Assembly (NCBI RefSeq): GCF_014164785.1
Contig: NZ_JACJFN010000001.1
Span: 868,001-932,000 of the forward strand
Length of the DNA: 64,000 nt
DNA from: Aquipseudomonas guryensis
GTDB lineage: Bacteria; Pseudomonadota; Gammaproteobacteria; Pseudomonadales; Pseudomonadaceae
Direction of reading: 5' to 3'
Below, in pieces: positions 16,560-25,207 of the stretch. Within the stretch, counting starts at the first letter, position 1; each line of letters opens with the position of its first letter. The position numbers and the translations under genes were made by a program. The notes under the pieces were generated by a model. The model was not told where the DNA came from, did not search any database, and saw only the letters and a program-made list of their open reading frames with translations.

Positions 16560-16904
16560 CTACTTGCGCAGCCACTTGCCGTTGAGCTGGATGTACTGCC
16601 CGGACGGGGTCTTCTCCAGCGCCTTCTGCCCAGCCAGGGCTTCCACATCACCCAACTGCAATCCGTTTTCCTTGGCCAGGCGCTGGTATTCGGCCTGGCG
16701 CGCCTGGTTGATCAGCTTGGCGATCTCCTCGGCCGAACCGCCGGGACTGACCACGCCGAGGTAGCCGTTGGGTTGCTCGCCCAGCTGGCCGCCGCTCTTG
16801 GCCGCGCCCAAGGCACTCATCGCCTCGTTGAGGTTCATCGCCAGGGCCGGCAGGCTGAGGCTCAGGGCCAGCAGGCCACAGGCCAGGGTGCGTTGCAGTT
16901 TCAT
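16560..16904 (-). CDS. ydbL: YdbL family periplasmic protein (DUF1318)
   Basis: Secreted protein of 114 residues, with signal peptide MKLQRTLACGLLALSLSLPALA and mature start MNLNEAMSALG. The body matches the DUF1318/YdbL family (GYLGVVSPGGSAEEIAKLIN, RQAEYQRLAKENGL, GQYIQLNGKW). Known biology: in E. coli YdbL modulates the YdbH-YnbE bridge that moves phospholipid between the inner and outer membranes. The gene is third in a ydbH-ynbE-ydbL operon, 20 bp after ynbE. I chose ATG 16904 (GGAG nearby) because the reading frame upstream runs antiparallel-like through ynbE without signal or homology. Confidence 0.88.
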   Translation of the reverse strand: MKLQRTLACGLLALSLSLPALAMNLNEAMSALGAAKSGGQLGEQPNGYLGVVSPGGSAEEIAKLINQARQAEYQRLAKENGLQLGDVEALAGQKALEKTPSGQYIQLNGKWLRK

Positions 16905-16924
16905 GAATGGCTCCTTGCAGGGGC

Positions 16925-17116
16925 TCAGAACAGGCCGCTGTCTTCGTTGATGATCGAGTCCAGGGCCTTGTCGACCTTGATGTAGATCTCGTGCTCGATC
17001 TTCACGTTGAGGTTGATGTTGATCGGCTCGCTGGGCATCGCCAGCTGCACCGTGGGGGTGCAGGCGGCGCTCAGGCCAGCGAGCAGCGGGGCGACCAGCA
17101 GAGCGCGCAGGCGCAT
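16925..17116 (-). CDS. ynbE: YnbE-family outer-membrane lipoprotein
   Basis: The lipoprotein precursor has 63 residues with lipobox LSAAC (Cys19). The mature part has the family's repeated beta pattern PININLNVKIEHEIYIKVDKALD. In E. coli YnbE multimerises by beta-strand augmentation to cap the C-terminus of YdbH at the outer membrane. It starts two bases after the ydbH stop, so the two are surely co-translated. Confidence 0.9.
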   Translation of the reverse strand: MRLRALLVAPLLAGLSAACTPTVQLAMPSEPININLNVKIEHEIYIKVDKALDSIINEDSGLF

Positions 17117-17118
17117 GG

Positions 17119-19341
17119 TCAGTTCTCCTTCTGCGGATCATTGCGTTGCCGCAGGCGTTGCTGCACACGCTGGCGGATGGTTTCGCTCACCCGGTCGGTG
17201 AGCTGCAAGCTGGTCAGCAAGGCCGGAATGTCCTCTTCAAGATTGACGTTGAGGTTGATCGGCCGGCCCTTCTCCACATCCGGGTTGCGCCCTTGCAGGC
17301 GCAGGGCCAGTTGCAACTTGCCGTCGGCAGCATAGCTGACGGCACTGTCGAGCAGTTCGAAGTGGAAATCGTCGAGGGCGTCCACCACCAGCTGCATCCC
17401 AGGATTGCTGCGGCCCAGGGCACGCATCTTCTCCGAGCGGAACTGCAGGTAACCCGGCGCCTGGGCAGCCATCTGGCCCTGTTCGATGCGCAGGCCGGCG
17501 GCGTCCAGCAGCAGCGGCAACTCGCCGCGCAAGCTGCCGCGCCCGGCCAGCCCCTCTGCAGGGTAGACCCGAAAAATCTCCTCCAGTTGCACATCCTTGA
17601 ACTGCAATTGCAGACGCTGGCTGGGCTGGGCCAGGTCCAGCTGCCCGGCGGGCAACCAGGCCTGACCCTGGAGCACTGCAGTCTGCGCCGTCTGCCAGGA
17701 CAACTGGCCCTGCAACGGCTGACCGAGACGGGCGACGTAGCGCCCCTGCAGCTGCAGCGGGCCGACCGCCACGCCGGCGTTAAGCTGCTGCAGGCTCAGC
17801 TGCGGCAGCTCCAGGCTCAGCTGGTCGCCGCGCAGCTGCCCCTTCAGCTCGCCATCCAGCCCCGTCAGCTCGCTGCGGTCGTAGATGCCGGCAAGCCCCT
17901 GAAACTGCAGGGCCAGATCCAGCAGCCGCGGTTTGCCGACCGGCAACTGCAGGCTGACCTGGCCGAGCAGACGGCCGTTGCCGATCTGCAGCAGCGCCGG
18001 CCAGGCGCGAAAAGTCTGGCTCAGCGGATTGCCGGCGCGAAAGAACAGCTCGGCTAGGTTGGCGGACAGCTGCAGCGTGCCCTGGGCATCACGCGCGCCG
18101 TCGACGCTCAGGTTGAGCCCTGCTGCATTGCTCAAGGCGCCGTGCAGGCGCTGCTGCTGGGCACTGACCTGCAGCTGGCCGTCGAACTGCCAGGCCTGCG
18201 CCAGCAGCTCGGCCTGTTCCAACTGGCTCACGTTCAGCTGCAGCGGGCCGCTCAGGCTCGGGCTGGCGCCCATCTGCATGGACAAGCCGGCCAGCTTGGC
18301 CTGCAGCTGCTGCACACGCAGACCCTCGGCGAGCTGCAGGCGCTTGGCCTGCAGGCTGGACGAAGGCAGCAGGCTGACCTGCAACTGCTGCTCGGCAAGT
18401 TTTCCATTCAGCTTGAGCGTCAGCGCCAGGCCTTCGGCGCGCAGGTTCTGGTACTGCAGCAACGGGCTTTGCAGCTGCAGCGCGGCACTGAAAGTACCGC
18501 TGCCGTCGCGCAAGCGCTGCCTATCCAGCAGGCTCGCGCCGGGCGCCAGCGCCAGCTGCCAGCTGGCCTGCAAACGCAGAGAGGCCTGGGTATCGAGCAG
18601 ACGCTGGTCGGTGGTCTGCCATTGCTGCAGCCAGACAAACAGGCCGCGGCTATCGGCCAGCTGCACCAGTTCCAGCTCGCCTTGCCAGTGGCTGACGGCG
18701 GCCTCCTCGCGCAATGCGCTGCGCAGCGTCAGCAGCGGTTGGCTGTCGAGCTGGGCATCGGCACGCAACTGCCACTGCCCCTCGCGCTGCTCCAGGTGCG
18801 CCTGCAGCTCAAGACTGCGCGCGCCCGTCTGCAGCTGCAGGCGCAACTCGGCCGGCTGTTGCAGGGCGCCACCATGCTGCAATTGCAGGCTGCCAAGCAG
18901 CACGCAGCGGCCCGTGGCACAGGGCAATTCCAGGCTCAGCTGGTCGACTGCCAGCTGCCGAGGCAACCAGGCCAGACTGTCGAGCAACGCCTGCGGATCA
19001 CTGCCTGCCGCGCTCTCACCCTGCCCAGCCTGCCAGCTCAGCTGCAGCGCCTGACTGCGCAGTTCAGGTAGATACAGGCGCTGTTGCAGCCGTTGCGGCC
19101 AGGCCAGCTGCAGCGCGCTGGCGCTCATTTGCACACGGCTACCGTCGCTACCGTCACGCACCAGCAGCAGGCTGTCCACCTGCAGCCCGGCGCCCGACAG
19201 CTGCAGGCCCTGCCAGTCCAGCTGGCTGATGCCCTGCGCCGCCAACAGCCAGCGCCAGGCCAGCCACAGCAGCGCCACCAGCAACAGCAGTGCCAGCAGC
19301 AACCTGCCCAGTAAGCGGCGTCCCTTGTGGCGCGACGGCAT
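17119..19341 (-). CDS. ydbH: YdbH family AsmA-like intermembrane bridge protein
   Basis: The 740-residue protein has one N-terminal membrane anchor (residues about 9-33, LLGRLLLALLLLVALLWLAWRWLL) and a long periplasmic beta-rich, Leu/Gln-rich region typical of the RBG/AsmA-like clan. Its C-terminus INLNVNLEEDIPALLTSLQL fits the strand that pairs with YnbE. Known role: a hydrophobic groove spanning the periplasm that carries phospholipid, partly redundant with TamB and YhdP. It is first gene of the operon with ynbE and ydbL, divergent from lrp. The composition is extremely rich in CAG/CTG codons, which creates many spurious open frames. Confidence 0.88.
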   Translation of the reverse strand: MPSRHKGRRLLGRLLLALLLLVALLWLAWRWLLAAQGISQLDWQGLQLSGAGLQVDSLLLVRDGSDGSRVQMSASALQLAWPQRLQQRLYLPELRSQALQLSWQAGQGESAAGSDPQALLDSLAWLPRQLAVDQLSLELPCATGRCVLLGSLQLQHGGALQQPAELRLQLQTGARSLELQAHLEQREGQWQLRADAQLDSQPLLTLRSALREEAAVSHWQGELELVQLADSRGLFVWLQQWQTTDQRLLDTQASLRLQASWQLALAPGASLLDRQRLRDGSGTFSAALQLQSPLLQYQNLRAEGLALTLKLNGKLAEQQLQVSLLPSSSLQAKRLQLAEGLRVQQLQAKLAGLSMQMGASPSLSGPLQLNVSQLEQAELLAQAWQFDGQLQVSAQQQRLHGALSNAAGLNLSVDGARDAQGTLQLSANLAELFFRAGNPLSQTFRAWPALLQIGNGRLLGQVSLQLPVGKPRLLDLALQFQGLAGIYDRSELTGLDGELKGQLRGDQLSLELPQLSLQQLNAGVAVGPLQLQGRYVARLGQPLQGQLSWQTAQTAVLQGQAWLPAGQLDLAQPSQRLQLQFKDVQLEEIFRVYPAEGLAGRGSLRGELPLLLDAAGLRIEQGQMAAQAPGYLQFRSEKMRALGRSNPGMQLVVDALDDFHFELLDSAVSYAADGKLQLALRLQGRNPDVEKGRPINLNVNLEEDIPALLTSLQLTDRVSETIRQRVQQRLRQRNDPQKEN

Positions 19342-19497
19342 GGCGCAAAACCTCGACGAAATCCATTGCCGCTCAGGGTGGCGGGCGCCCCCGACAAGAT
19401 CAAGGCGTTTCGCCTGGCCAGTGTTTTCCGCTGGGTTCGTCGCTATATTTGCCGACGAATACTGGAACTATCGCGGCTTTCACAGAGATATCCCCCC

Positions 19498-19986
19498 ATG
19501 AGAACCCAACACCAGAGCCGGCGCGAGCTGGACAAGATCGACCGCAATATCTTGCGCATCCTGCAGGAGGACGGGCGTATCAGCTTCACCGAGCTGGGCG
19601 AGCGGGTCGGCCTGTCGACCACCCCCTGCACCGAACGCGTACGCCGCCTGGAGCGCGAGGGGATCATCATGGGCTACCACGCGCGGCTCAACCCGCAGCA
19701 GCTCAAGGCCAGCCTGCTGGTATTCGTCGAGATCAGCCTGGACTACAAGTCCGGCGACACCTTCGAGGATTTCCGCCGCGCCGTGCTCAAGCTGCCCCAC
19801 GTGCTGGAATGCCACCTGGTCAGCGGCGACTTCGACTACCTGGTGAAGGCGCGGATCAACGAGATGGCCAGCTACCGCAAGCTGCTTGGCGACATCCTGC
19901 TCAAGCTGCCGCATGTGCGCGAATCGAAGTCCTACATCGTCATGGAAGAGGTCAAGGAGAGCCTAAGCCTGCCGGTGCCGGAGTGA
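19498..19986 (+). CDS. lrp: Lrp/AsnC-family regulator of the dad operon (DadR-like)
   Basis: DNA-binding feast/famine regulator of 162 residues. The N-terminal helix-turn-helix (ELDKIDRNILRILQEDGRIS, then TELGERVGLSTTPCTERVRRLE) spans residues 10-55, and a RAM/AsnC ligand domain follows (LLVFVEISLDYKSGD; LECHLVSGDFDYLVKARI). Pseudomonas Lrp/DadR activates dadAX in response to L-alanine. Its position next to dad supports that role here. ATG 19498 starts MRTQHQSRRELDKID, matching the known length; an earlier frame start at 19327 overlaps ydbH and is rejected. A nested palindromic repeat begins ten bases after the stop. Confidence 0.93.
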   Translation: MRTQHQSRRELDKIDRNILRILQEDGRISFTELGERVGLSTTPCTERVRRLEREGIIMGYHARLNPQQLKASLLVFVEISLDYKSGDTFEDFRRAVLKLPHVLECHLVSGDFDYLVKARINEMASYRKLLGDILLKLPHVRESKSYIVMEEVKESLSLPVPE

Positions 19987-19995
19987 CACAAAGCT

Positions 19996-20066
19996 TGAGG
20001 ATCTCGCGAGCTAGCTAGTGCGAGGCCATTTTTAACGCCGTATCGCCGACGCGCAGCAAATCCTCA
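19996..20066. repeat. Nested palindromic intergenic repeat, copy A
   Basis: Short terminal inverted repeat TGAGGAT (19996-20002) / ATCCTCA (20060-20066), containing TTTTTAACGCCGTATCGCC (from 20030). The segment TTTTTAACGCCGTATxGCCGACG is shared, on the opposite strand, with copy C at 56 kb. It lies between convergent lrp and the YkgJ-type gene and supplies the latter's TGA stop. Confidence 0.7.
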
Positions 20067-20417
20067 TACCAAGCGCTGGCGGGTGCTGGCGATCAGCTGA
20101 TGGACTTGGCGCTCGACCGCCGGTTCGATCGGCGTTTCCGGCGCCTGCCCGCGCGGGCATGGCAGGCTCGGCGTGGTGCCGAACAGGCGGCAAATCAGCG
20201 GGCGCTGGTCATACACCGTGCAACCCTGCGGGCCGAGGTGCACGCAGTTGAACTCGGCCAGCGCGGCGTCGTGTTCGGCGTCGCTCTTCACCGGCAGGCG
20301 CGCCAGCTCCTCGGACGAAGCCGTCACCGGGCCACAGCAATCGTGGCAGCCGGGCACGCAGGCGAAAGACGGGATCTGCCGGCGCAGGTGATCGATCTTG
20401 CGGTTGGTACAGCTCAT
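20064..20417 (-). CDS. YkgJ-family cysteine-cluster protein
   Basis: The 117-residue protein has the conserved cysteine pattern of the YkgJ/CxxCxxCC family: CVPGCHDCCGP near residue 20, then GCTVYDQRPLICRLFG and a later cysteine (SLPCPRG). Such clusters probably bind Zn or an Fe-S centre, and the molecular function is not established. The gene is convergent with lrp, and its stop codon lies in the terminal repeat of palindromic copy A. It is divergent from pauB. Cytoplasmic, no signal. Confidence 0.85.
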   Translation of the reverse strand: MSCTNRKIDHLRRQIPSFACVPGCHDCCGPVTASSEELARLPVKSDAEHDAALAEFNCVHLGPQGCTVYDQRPLICRLFGTTPSLPCPRGQAPETPIEPAVERQVHQLIASTRQRLV

Positions 20418-20592
20418 CGGCAGCGCTCGGCAAAAGACCCGCGCATCTTAACCGCCAGCCCCTGCCCTGCGCCGCCGAGCGACGACCGGCTACGGGGAAA
20501 AACAGTTTTTACCGCCACCCCTCTTGGCTAGCGGCAAGTCCCGCGCTTATCCTGCGTCAAATTTTAACAACACCTCAAACAGGATTTCGCAC

Positions 20593-21927
20593 ATGAACGC
20601 CCGCGTTCACCAGCCACAACAACCAGCCGTGCACAGTGACCAGCACGCATCCTCCTACTACGCCGCCACTGCCAACCAGCAGCTGGCCTATCCGCCGCTG
20701 GCGGGTGAGGAGCTGGCTGATGTGTGCATTGTCGGTGGCGGGTTCTCCGGCCTGAATACTGCGATCGAGCTGGCCCAGAAGGGCTTCTCGGTGGTGCTCG
20801 TGGAGGCGCACCAGGTTGGCTGGGGCGCCAGCGGGCGCAATGGCGGACAGCTGATCCGCGGCGTCGGGCACGGCGTCGAGCAGTTCGCCTCGGTGATCGG
20901 TCAGGAAGGCGTGCGCAACCTGAAATTGATGGGCCTGGAAGCGGTGGAAATCGTCCGCCGCCGGGTCGAGCAGTTCAACATCAACTGCGACCTGACCTGG
21001 GGTTACTGCGACCTGGCCAACAAGCCGGCGCACCTGGACGGCTTCGCCGAGGACAAGGCCGAGCTGGAAAGCCTTGGCTACCGCCACGAACTGCGCCTGC
21101 TGCAGCCCGAGCAGATGCACCAGGTAGTCGGCTCCGACCGCTACGCCGGCGGCATGATCGACATGGGTTCCGGCCACCTGCACCCGCTCAACCTGGCCCT
21201 GGGCGAGGCAGCCGCGGCCGCCTCGCTCGGCGTCAAACTGTTCGAGCACTCGGCAGTCACCCGCATCGACTACGGCAGTGAAGTGAAAGTACACACCGCC
21301 CAGGGCAGCGTGCGCGCCAAGACTCTGGTGCTGGCCTGTAACGCCTACCTCAATGGCCTGAATGGCAAGCTCGGTGGCAAGGTACTGCCGGCTGGTAGCT
21401 ACGTGATCGCCACCGAGCCGCTGTCGCCGGCCCAGGCGCGCAACCTGATCCCGCAAAACATGGCGCTGTGCGACCAGCGCGTGACCGTGGATTACTTCCG
21501 CTTGTCCGCCGACAACCGCCTGCTGTTCGGCGGCGCCTGCCACTACTCGGGCCGTGACCCGGCGGATATCGCCGCCTACATGCGACCGAAGATGCTGCAG
21601 GTGTTCCCGCACCTGAAAGACGTGAAAATCGACTACCAGTGGGGCGGCATGATCGGCATCGGCGCCAACCGCCTGCCACAGATCGGCCGGCTCAAGGACC
21701 AGCCCAACGTGTTCTACGCCCAGGCCTATGCCGGCCACGGCGTGAATGCCACCCACCTGGCCGGCCAACTGCTCGCCGAGGCCATCAGTGGCCAACAGGG
21801 CGGCGGCTTCGAGCTGTTCGACAAGGTGCCGCACATGACCTTCCCTGGCGGCAAGCACCTGCGCTCGCCACTGCTGGCGCTGGGCATGGCCTGGTATCGA
21901 CTCAAGGAAGCAGTCGGCCTGGTTTAA
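20593..21927 (+). CDS. pauB: Gamma-glutamylputrescine oxidoreductase (PauB/PuuB)
   Basis: FAD-dependent amine oxidase of 444 residues that oxidises gamma-glutamyl-polyamines to the aldehyde, the step after PauA ligation and before PauC. The FAD motif VCIVGGGFSGLNTAIELAQKG lies around residues 45-65, followed by VGWGASGRNGGQLIRG, the hallmark of the DAO/PuuB branch, and a C-terminal FAD contact YAGHGVNATHLAGQLLAEA. Start ATG 20593 follows CAGGA. Pseudomonads encode several PauB paralogues; this locus corresponds in position to the one near dadA/lrp in P. aeruginosa. Probably under PauR control; no operator seen with confidence. Confidence 0.9.
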   Translation: MNARVHQPQQPAVHSDQHASSYYAATANQQLAYPPLAGEELADVCIVGGGFSGLNTAIELAQKGFSVVLVEAHQVGWGASGRNGGQLIRGVGHGVEQFASVIGQEGVRNLKLMGLEAVEIVRRRVEQFNINCDLTWGYCDLANKPAHLDGFAEDKAELESLGYRHELRLLQPEQMHQVVGSDRYAGGMIDMGSGHLHPLNLALGEAAAAASLGVKLFEHSAVTRIDYGSEVKVHTAQGSVRAKTLVLACNAYLNGLNGKLGGKVLPAGSYVIATEPLSPAQARNLIPQNMALCDQRVTVDYFRLSADNRLLFGGACHYSGRDPADIAAYMRPKMLQVFPHLKDVKIDYQWGGMIGIGANRLPQIGRLKDQPNVFYAQAYAGHGVNATHLAGQLLAEAISGQQGGGFELFDKVPHMTFPGGKHLRSPLLALGMAWYRLKEAVGLV

Positions 21928-21972
21928 GCCCTGCTCCCCCGCTTTCCCTGAACCCTCTGCGGCTGGCACGCT

Positions 21973-22051
21973 GGTGGATAAGCACAGCGTTATCCACCCT
22001 ACACAGCATGCCAGTCCGCGTAGGGTGGAAAACTGCGAAGCAGTTTCCACC
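21973..22051. repeat. Two GGTGGA-type inverted repeats
   Basis: GGTGGATAA (21973-21981) pairs with TTATCCACC (21990-21998). A second, GGTGGAAAACTGC...GCAGTTTCCACC (22024-22051), has one bulged base. The same class recurs at 49183-49246. They lie between pauB and the convergent DUF1127 gene. Confidence 0.8.
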
Positions 22052-22072
22052 GCCGGGACACGGCCGATTCAA

Positions 22073-22297
22073 CTAGCGCAGCAACTGCCAGAATGGCCGG
22101 GTCGCTTCCTTGCGTGCCTGCTCGGAGGTCAGGCCGATATCGGCCAGCTGACGGGCATCCAGTTGCAATAACTGACGGCGCGTATGCAGACGGCGGCAGA
22201 ACAGCTGCCAGCGGCTAGCCACCTCGCGCAGCGGCAGACGCCCACTTTGCTCCTCACGCTCACGCACACTTACATACAGATCGCTCAATTCGCGCAT
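22073..22297 (-). CDS. DUF1127 small protein
   Basis: A 74-residue arginine-rich protein with the DUF1127 C-terminal motif LQLDARQLADIGLTSEQARKEATRPFW (here split: LLQLDARQLADIGLT then SEQARKEATRPFWQ). Start ATG 22297 is chosen because the upstream frame to 22477 overlaps the divergent promoter region. Members of this family bind RNA or modulate phosphate and carbon metabolism in other proteobacteria, but the role here is unknown. It is divergent from the MocR regulator (178-bp gap), so it is a plausible target of it. Confidence 0.82.
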   Translation of the reverse strand: MRELSDLYVSVREREEQSGRLPLREVASRWQLFCRRLHTRRQLLQLDARQLADIGLTSEQARKEATRPFWQLLR

Positions 22298-22475
22298 GAC
22301 CCTGTCCTCCGCAGCCTGGTCCGCCCTTGGGAGACCATGATCGGCGCTCGAGCCACGGCAATACAGATTCAAAAAGACAGTTTTAAATACATACAGATAG
22401 CCACCACGCGTAACTGAATGGTCTATTCTTGCCCCATCTGTATTGTCTGGCCTGCTGCGCAGGAGCCCATCTGTC

Positions 22476-23903
22476 ATGACGCTCTACATGAACCTGGCCG
22501 AATTGCTCGGCACCCGCATCGAACAGGGCCTGTACCGCCCCGGCGACCGCCTGCCCTCGGTGCGCGCGCTCAGCCAGGAACACGGGGTGAGCCTGAGCAC
22601 CGTGCAGCAGGCCTACCGCCAGCTGGAGGACGACGGCCTGGTGGAGCCGCGACCGAAGTCGGGCTACTTCGTACCGCAGGCCCGCCAGCGCCCGGCGTTG
22701 CCGATGGTCAGCCGCGCCGCCCAGCGCCCGGTGGAAGTGTCGCAGTGGGATCAGGTGCTGGAGCTGATCAGCACCCCGCCCGGCGGCGAGCTGGTGCAGC
22801 TCGGTCGCGGCATCCCGGATATCGCCGCGCCGACCCTCAAGCCGCTGCTGCGCTCGCTGTCGCGCCTCAGCCGGCGGCAGGGCATTCGTGAACTGAGCTA
22901 CGGCAGCGTGCTGGGTGACCCCGGCCTGCGCGAGCAGGTGGCGCGCCTGGTGCTGGACTCCGGCTGCCAGATCCCGCCCGAGGACATCGTCATCACCACC
23001 GGCTGCCACGAGGCGCTGTCCACGGCGATCCGCGCCGTGTGCGAGCCGGGCGACATCGTCGCAGTGGATTCGCCGAGCTTCCACGGCGTGATGCAGGCGC
23101 TCAAGGGCTTCGGCATGAAGGCCCTGGAACTGCCCACCGACCCGGTCAGCGGGATCAGCCTGGAAGCCCTCGAACTGGCTCTCGAGCAATGGCCGATCAA
23201 AGCCATCCAGCTCACCCCGACCTGCAACAACCCACTCGGCTACATCATGCCGGAAGCCAACAAGCGCGCACTGCTAACGCTGGCCCAACGCTACGACGTG
23301 GCGATCATCGAGGACGATATCTACGGTGAGCTGGCCTACAAGTACCCGCGCCCGCGCACCATCAAGTCGTTCGACGAAGACGGCCGCGTGCTGCTCTGCA
23401 GCTCCTTCTCCAAGACCCTGGCGCCAGGCCTGCGTATCGGCTGGATCGCCCCGGGGCGCTACCTGCAGCGGGTGCTGCACATGAAGTACATGAGCACCGG
23501 CATGAGCGCCCAGCTACCGCAACTGGCGCTGGCCGAGTTCATCGCCGGCGGCCACTACGAGCCGCACCTACGGCGCATGCGCAGCCAGTACGCGCGCGGC
23601 CGCGAGCTGATGACCGGCTGGGTCAGCCAGCATTTCCCGGCAGGCACGCGGGCCAGTCAGCCGCAGGGTGGTTTCATGCTCTGGGTCGAGCTGGAGCAGA
23701 ACTTCGACAGCCAGCGCCTGAACCGCCTGCTGCTGCCACACAAGGTGCAGATCGCCCCCGGCAGCATCTTTTCCGCCGCAGGCAAGTACCGCAACTGCCT
23801 GCGCATGAACTTCTCGACCACCAACACCAGCCTGATCGAGCAGGCCGTGCGCACGGTCGGCGAGACGGCCTGCACGCTACAGGCCGAGTTGGCCGGCGCC
23901 TAG
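22476..23903 (+). CDS. MocR-family regulator (GntR HTH fused to aminotransferase fold)
   Basis: The 475-residue protein has a GntR-type winged helix in residues 1-70 (GTRIEQGLYRPGDRLPSVRA, EHGVSLSTVQQAYRQLEDDG) and a class-I aminotransferase-like domain from about 100. The PLP lysine lies in SSFSKTLAPGLRIGW, with conserved TPTCNNPLG and EDDIYGEL. Such proteins sense PLP or amine ligands. ATG 22476 is chosen over TTG 22443, since the family begins close to YMNLAELL; AGGAG lies about 11 bases upstream. It is convergent with the MFS gene: both stops use the palindrome CTAG (23900-23903). The ligand may be an amine, given the pau surroundings (inference). Confidence 0.9.
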   Translation: MTLYMNLAELLGTRIEQGLYRPGDRLPSVRALSQEHGVSLSTVQQAYRQLEDDGLVEPRPKSGYFVPQARQRPALPMVSRAAQRPVEVSQWDQVLELISTPPGGELVQLGRGIPDIAAPTLKPLLRSLSRLSRRQGIRELSYGSVLGDPGLREQVARLVLDSGCQIPPEDIVITTGCHEALSTAIRAVCEPGDIVAVDSPSFHGVMQALKGFGMKALELPTDPVSGISLEALELALEQWPIKAIQLTPTCNNPLGYIMPEANKRALLTLAQRYDVAIIEDDIYGELAYKYPRPRTIKSFDEDGRVLLCSSFSKTLAPGLRIGWIAPGRYLQRVLHMKYMSTGMSAQLPQLALAEFIAGGHYEPHLRRMRSQYARGRELMTGWVSQHFPAGTRASQPQGGFMLWVELEQNFDSQRLNRLLLPHKVQIAPGSIFSAAGKYRNCLRMNFSTTNTSLIEQAVRTVGETACTLQAELAGA

Positions 23904-25051
23904 TCGCCGGTAAGGGTTTGCGGGGCGCGGAACGCACCGCGCTGCCAGGCCAGGTAGACGAACAGCGCCGCACCAGCCGCCATCAGCAGGGGTAGCGCAT
24001 GGCCGCTCAGCCACTGGCTGGCGGCACCGGTGGACAGCGGCCCGAGCAGGCAGCCGACACCCCAGAGCAGGGCGATGTGGGCATTGGCACGGACCAGCGC
24101 ATCGTCGCGGTAGAACTGCCCGACCAGGATCAACGACAGGGTGTAGAGGCCCCCGGCGGATGCACCGAACAGCACCAGCAGCGGCCAGATCAGCGGCGTA
24201 TGCAATAGCGGCGGGATGGCCAGGCTGGACAGCAGCAAGACCACGCCACAGATGCGGAACAGCAACTCGCGCGGCACCCGGTCGGCGAGCAGGCCGATGG
24301 GCAACTGCAACAGGGCATCGCCGACCACCACCACGCTAGCCATCAGCAACGCGGTTTTCTGATCGAAGCCTTCGCGCAGCAGGTACACCGGTAGCAGGGT
24401 CAGCACCATGGCCTCGAAGGCGGCAAACAGCACCACGGCCCAGGCAATCGCCGGCAGCTTGCGGCAGAACACCAGCAGCCCACGCCCGGCGGCACTGTGC
24501 GCGTCCACCCGGGGTGCGCCGCTGTGGCCAAAGAGCACGCTGCAACCGGCCACCAGTAAGCCGGCGGACAGCCAGAAGCCCAGATCGCCCTCACTGCCAA
24601 TCAGGGTCAGCAGCAGCGGACCAGACAGTTGGCTGAGAGCGAAGCCGGTGCCATACAGCGCCACCAGGCGCCCACGCAGACGCTCTTCGACCAGTTGGTT
24701 GATCCAGCTCTCGCCGAGGACGAAGACCACAGTCAGGGAAATCCCGATCAGCAAGCGCAGCACCAGCCACAGTGGATAACTGGGCAGCAGCGCCAGCATG
24801 CCGACCGACACCGCACTGGCCAGCAGGCACAGGCGCAGGGTGCGCGGCGTGCCCAGCCAGCCGGCTAGCCGCCCGGTCAGGCGCGCACCAAGCAGCACGC
24901 CGATGGCCGGCATACCCGCCATCACGCCAATCGCAAACGGCCCGTAGCCCCAGCTTTCCAGGCGCAACGAGACCAGCGGCAGGGTCACGCCGAGGGCAAG
25001 ACCGACGATGATCACCGCCGAGGTAACGGCGAAATAGGTTCCCCAACGCAT
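23900..25051 (-). CDS. MFS transporter (YcaD-like)
   Basis: Inner-membrane major-facilitator carrier of 383 residues, about 12 hydrophobic helices. The loop 2-3 signature region reads GARLTGRLAGWLGTPRTL, and VLGESWINQLVEERLRGR is characteristic of the YcaD/UMF-type MFS branch. ATG 25051 preceded by AGGAG at five bases is preferred to GTG 25057, which would leave no spacing. Convergent overlap with the MocR gene. The substrate is unknown; with MocR and DUF1127 it forms a three-gene cassette. Confidence 0.87.
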   Translation of the reverse strand: MRWGTYFAVTSAVIIVGLALGVTLPLVSLRLESWGYGPFAIGVMAGMPAIGVLLGARLTGRLAGWLGTPRTLRLCLLASAVSVGMLALLPSYPLWLVLRLLIGISLTVVFVLGESWINQLVEERLRGRLVALYGTGFALSQLSGPLLLTLIGSEGDLGFWLSAGLLVAGCSVLFGHSGAPRVDAHSAAGRGLLVFCRKLPAIAWAVVLFAAFEAMVLTLLPVYLLREGFDQKTALLMASVVVVGDALLQLPIGLLADRVPRELLFRICGVVLLLSSLAIPPLLHTPLIWPLLVLFGASAGGLYTLSLILVGQFYRDDALVRANAHIALLWGVGCLLGPLSTGAASQWLSGHALPLLMAAGAALFVYLAWQRGAFRAPQTLTGD

Positions 25052-25086
25052 AGCCACTCCTCTCCCTTTTTCTGGCCGTGCTGAAA

Positions 25087-25121
25087 TGCAAAACGGCCGG
25101 GTTTCCTAGGAAACCCGGCCG
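25087..25121 (-). terminator. Strong hairpin with T-rich tail downstream of pauC
   Basis: CGGCCGGGTTTC (25094-25105) and GAAACCCGGCCG (25110-25121) form a perfect 12-bp stem with a CTAG loop. On the minus strand TTTTGCATTT follows, fitting termination of pauC transcripts before the MFS gene. Confidence 0.8.
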
Positions 25122-25207
25122 CAGGTGTGGCTCACTAGAGCCGGCCCCGAAGGGCGGACCTTTCAACTTAGAGCTCGGCCCTACCTCGACCGAGCCCAAC
25201 ACCGGAA

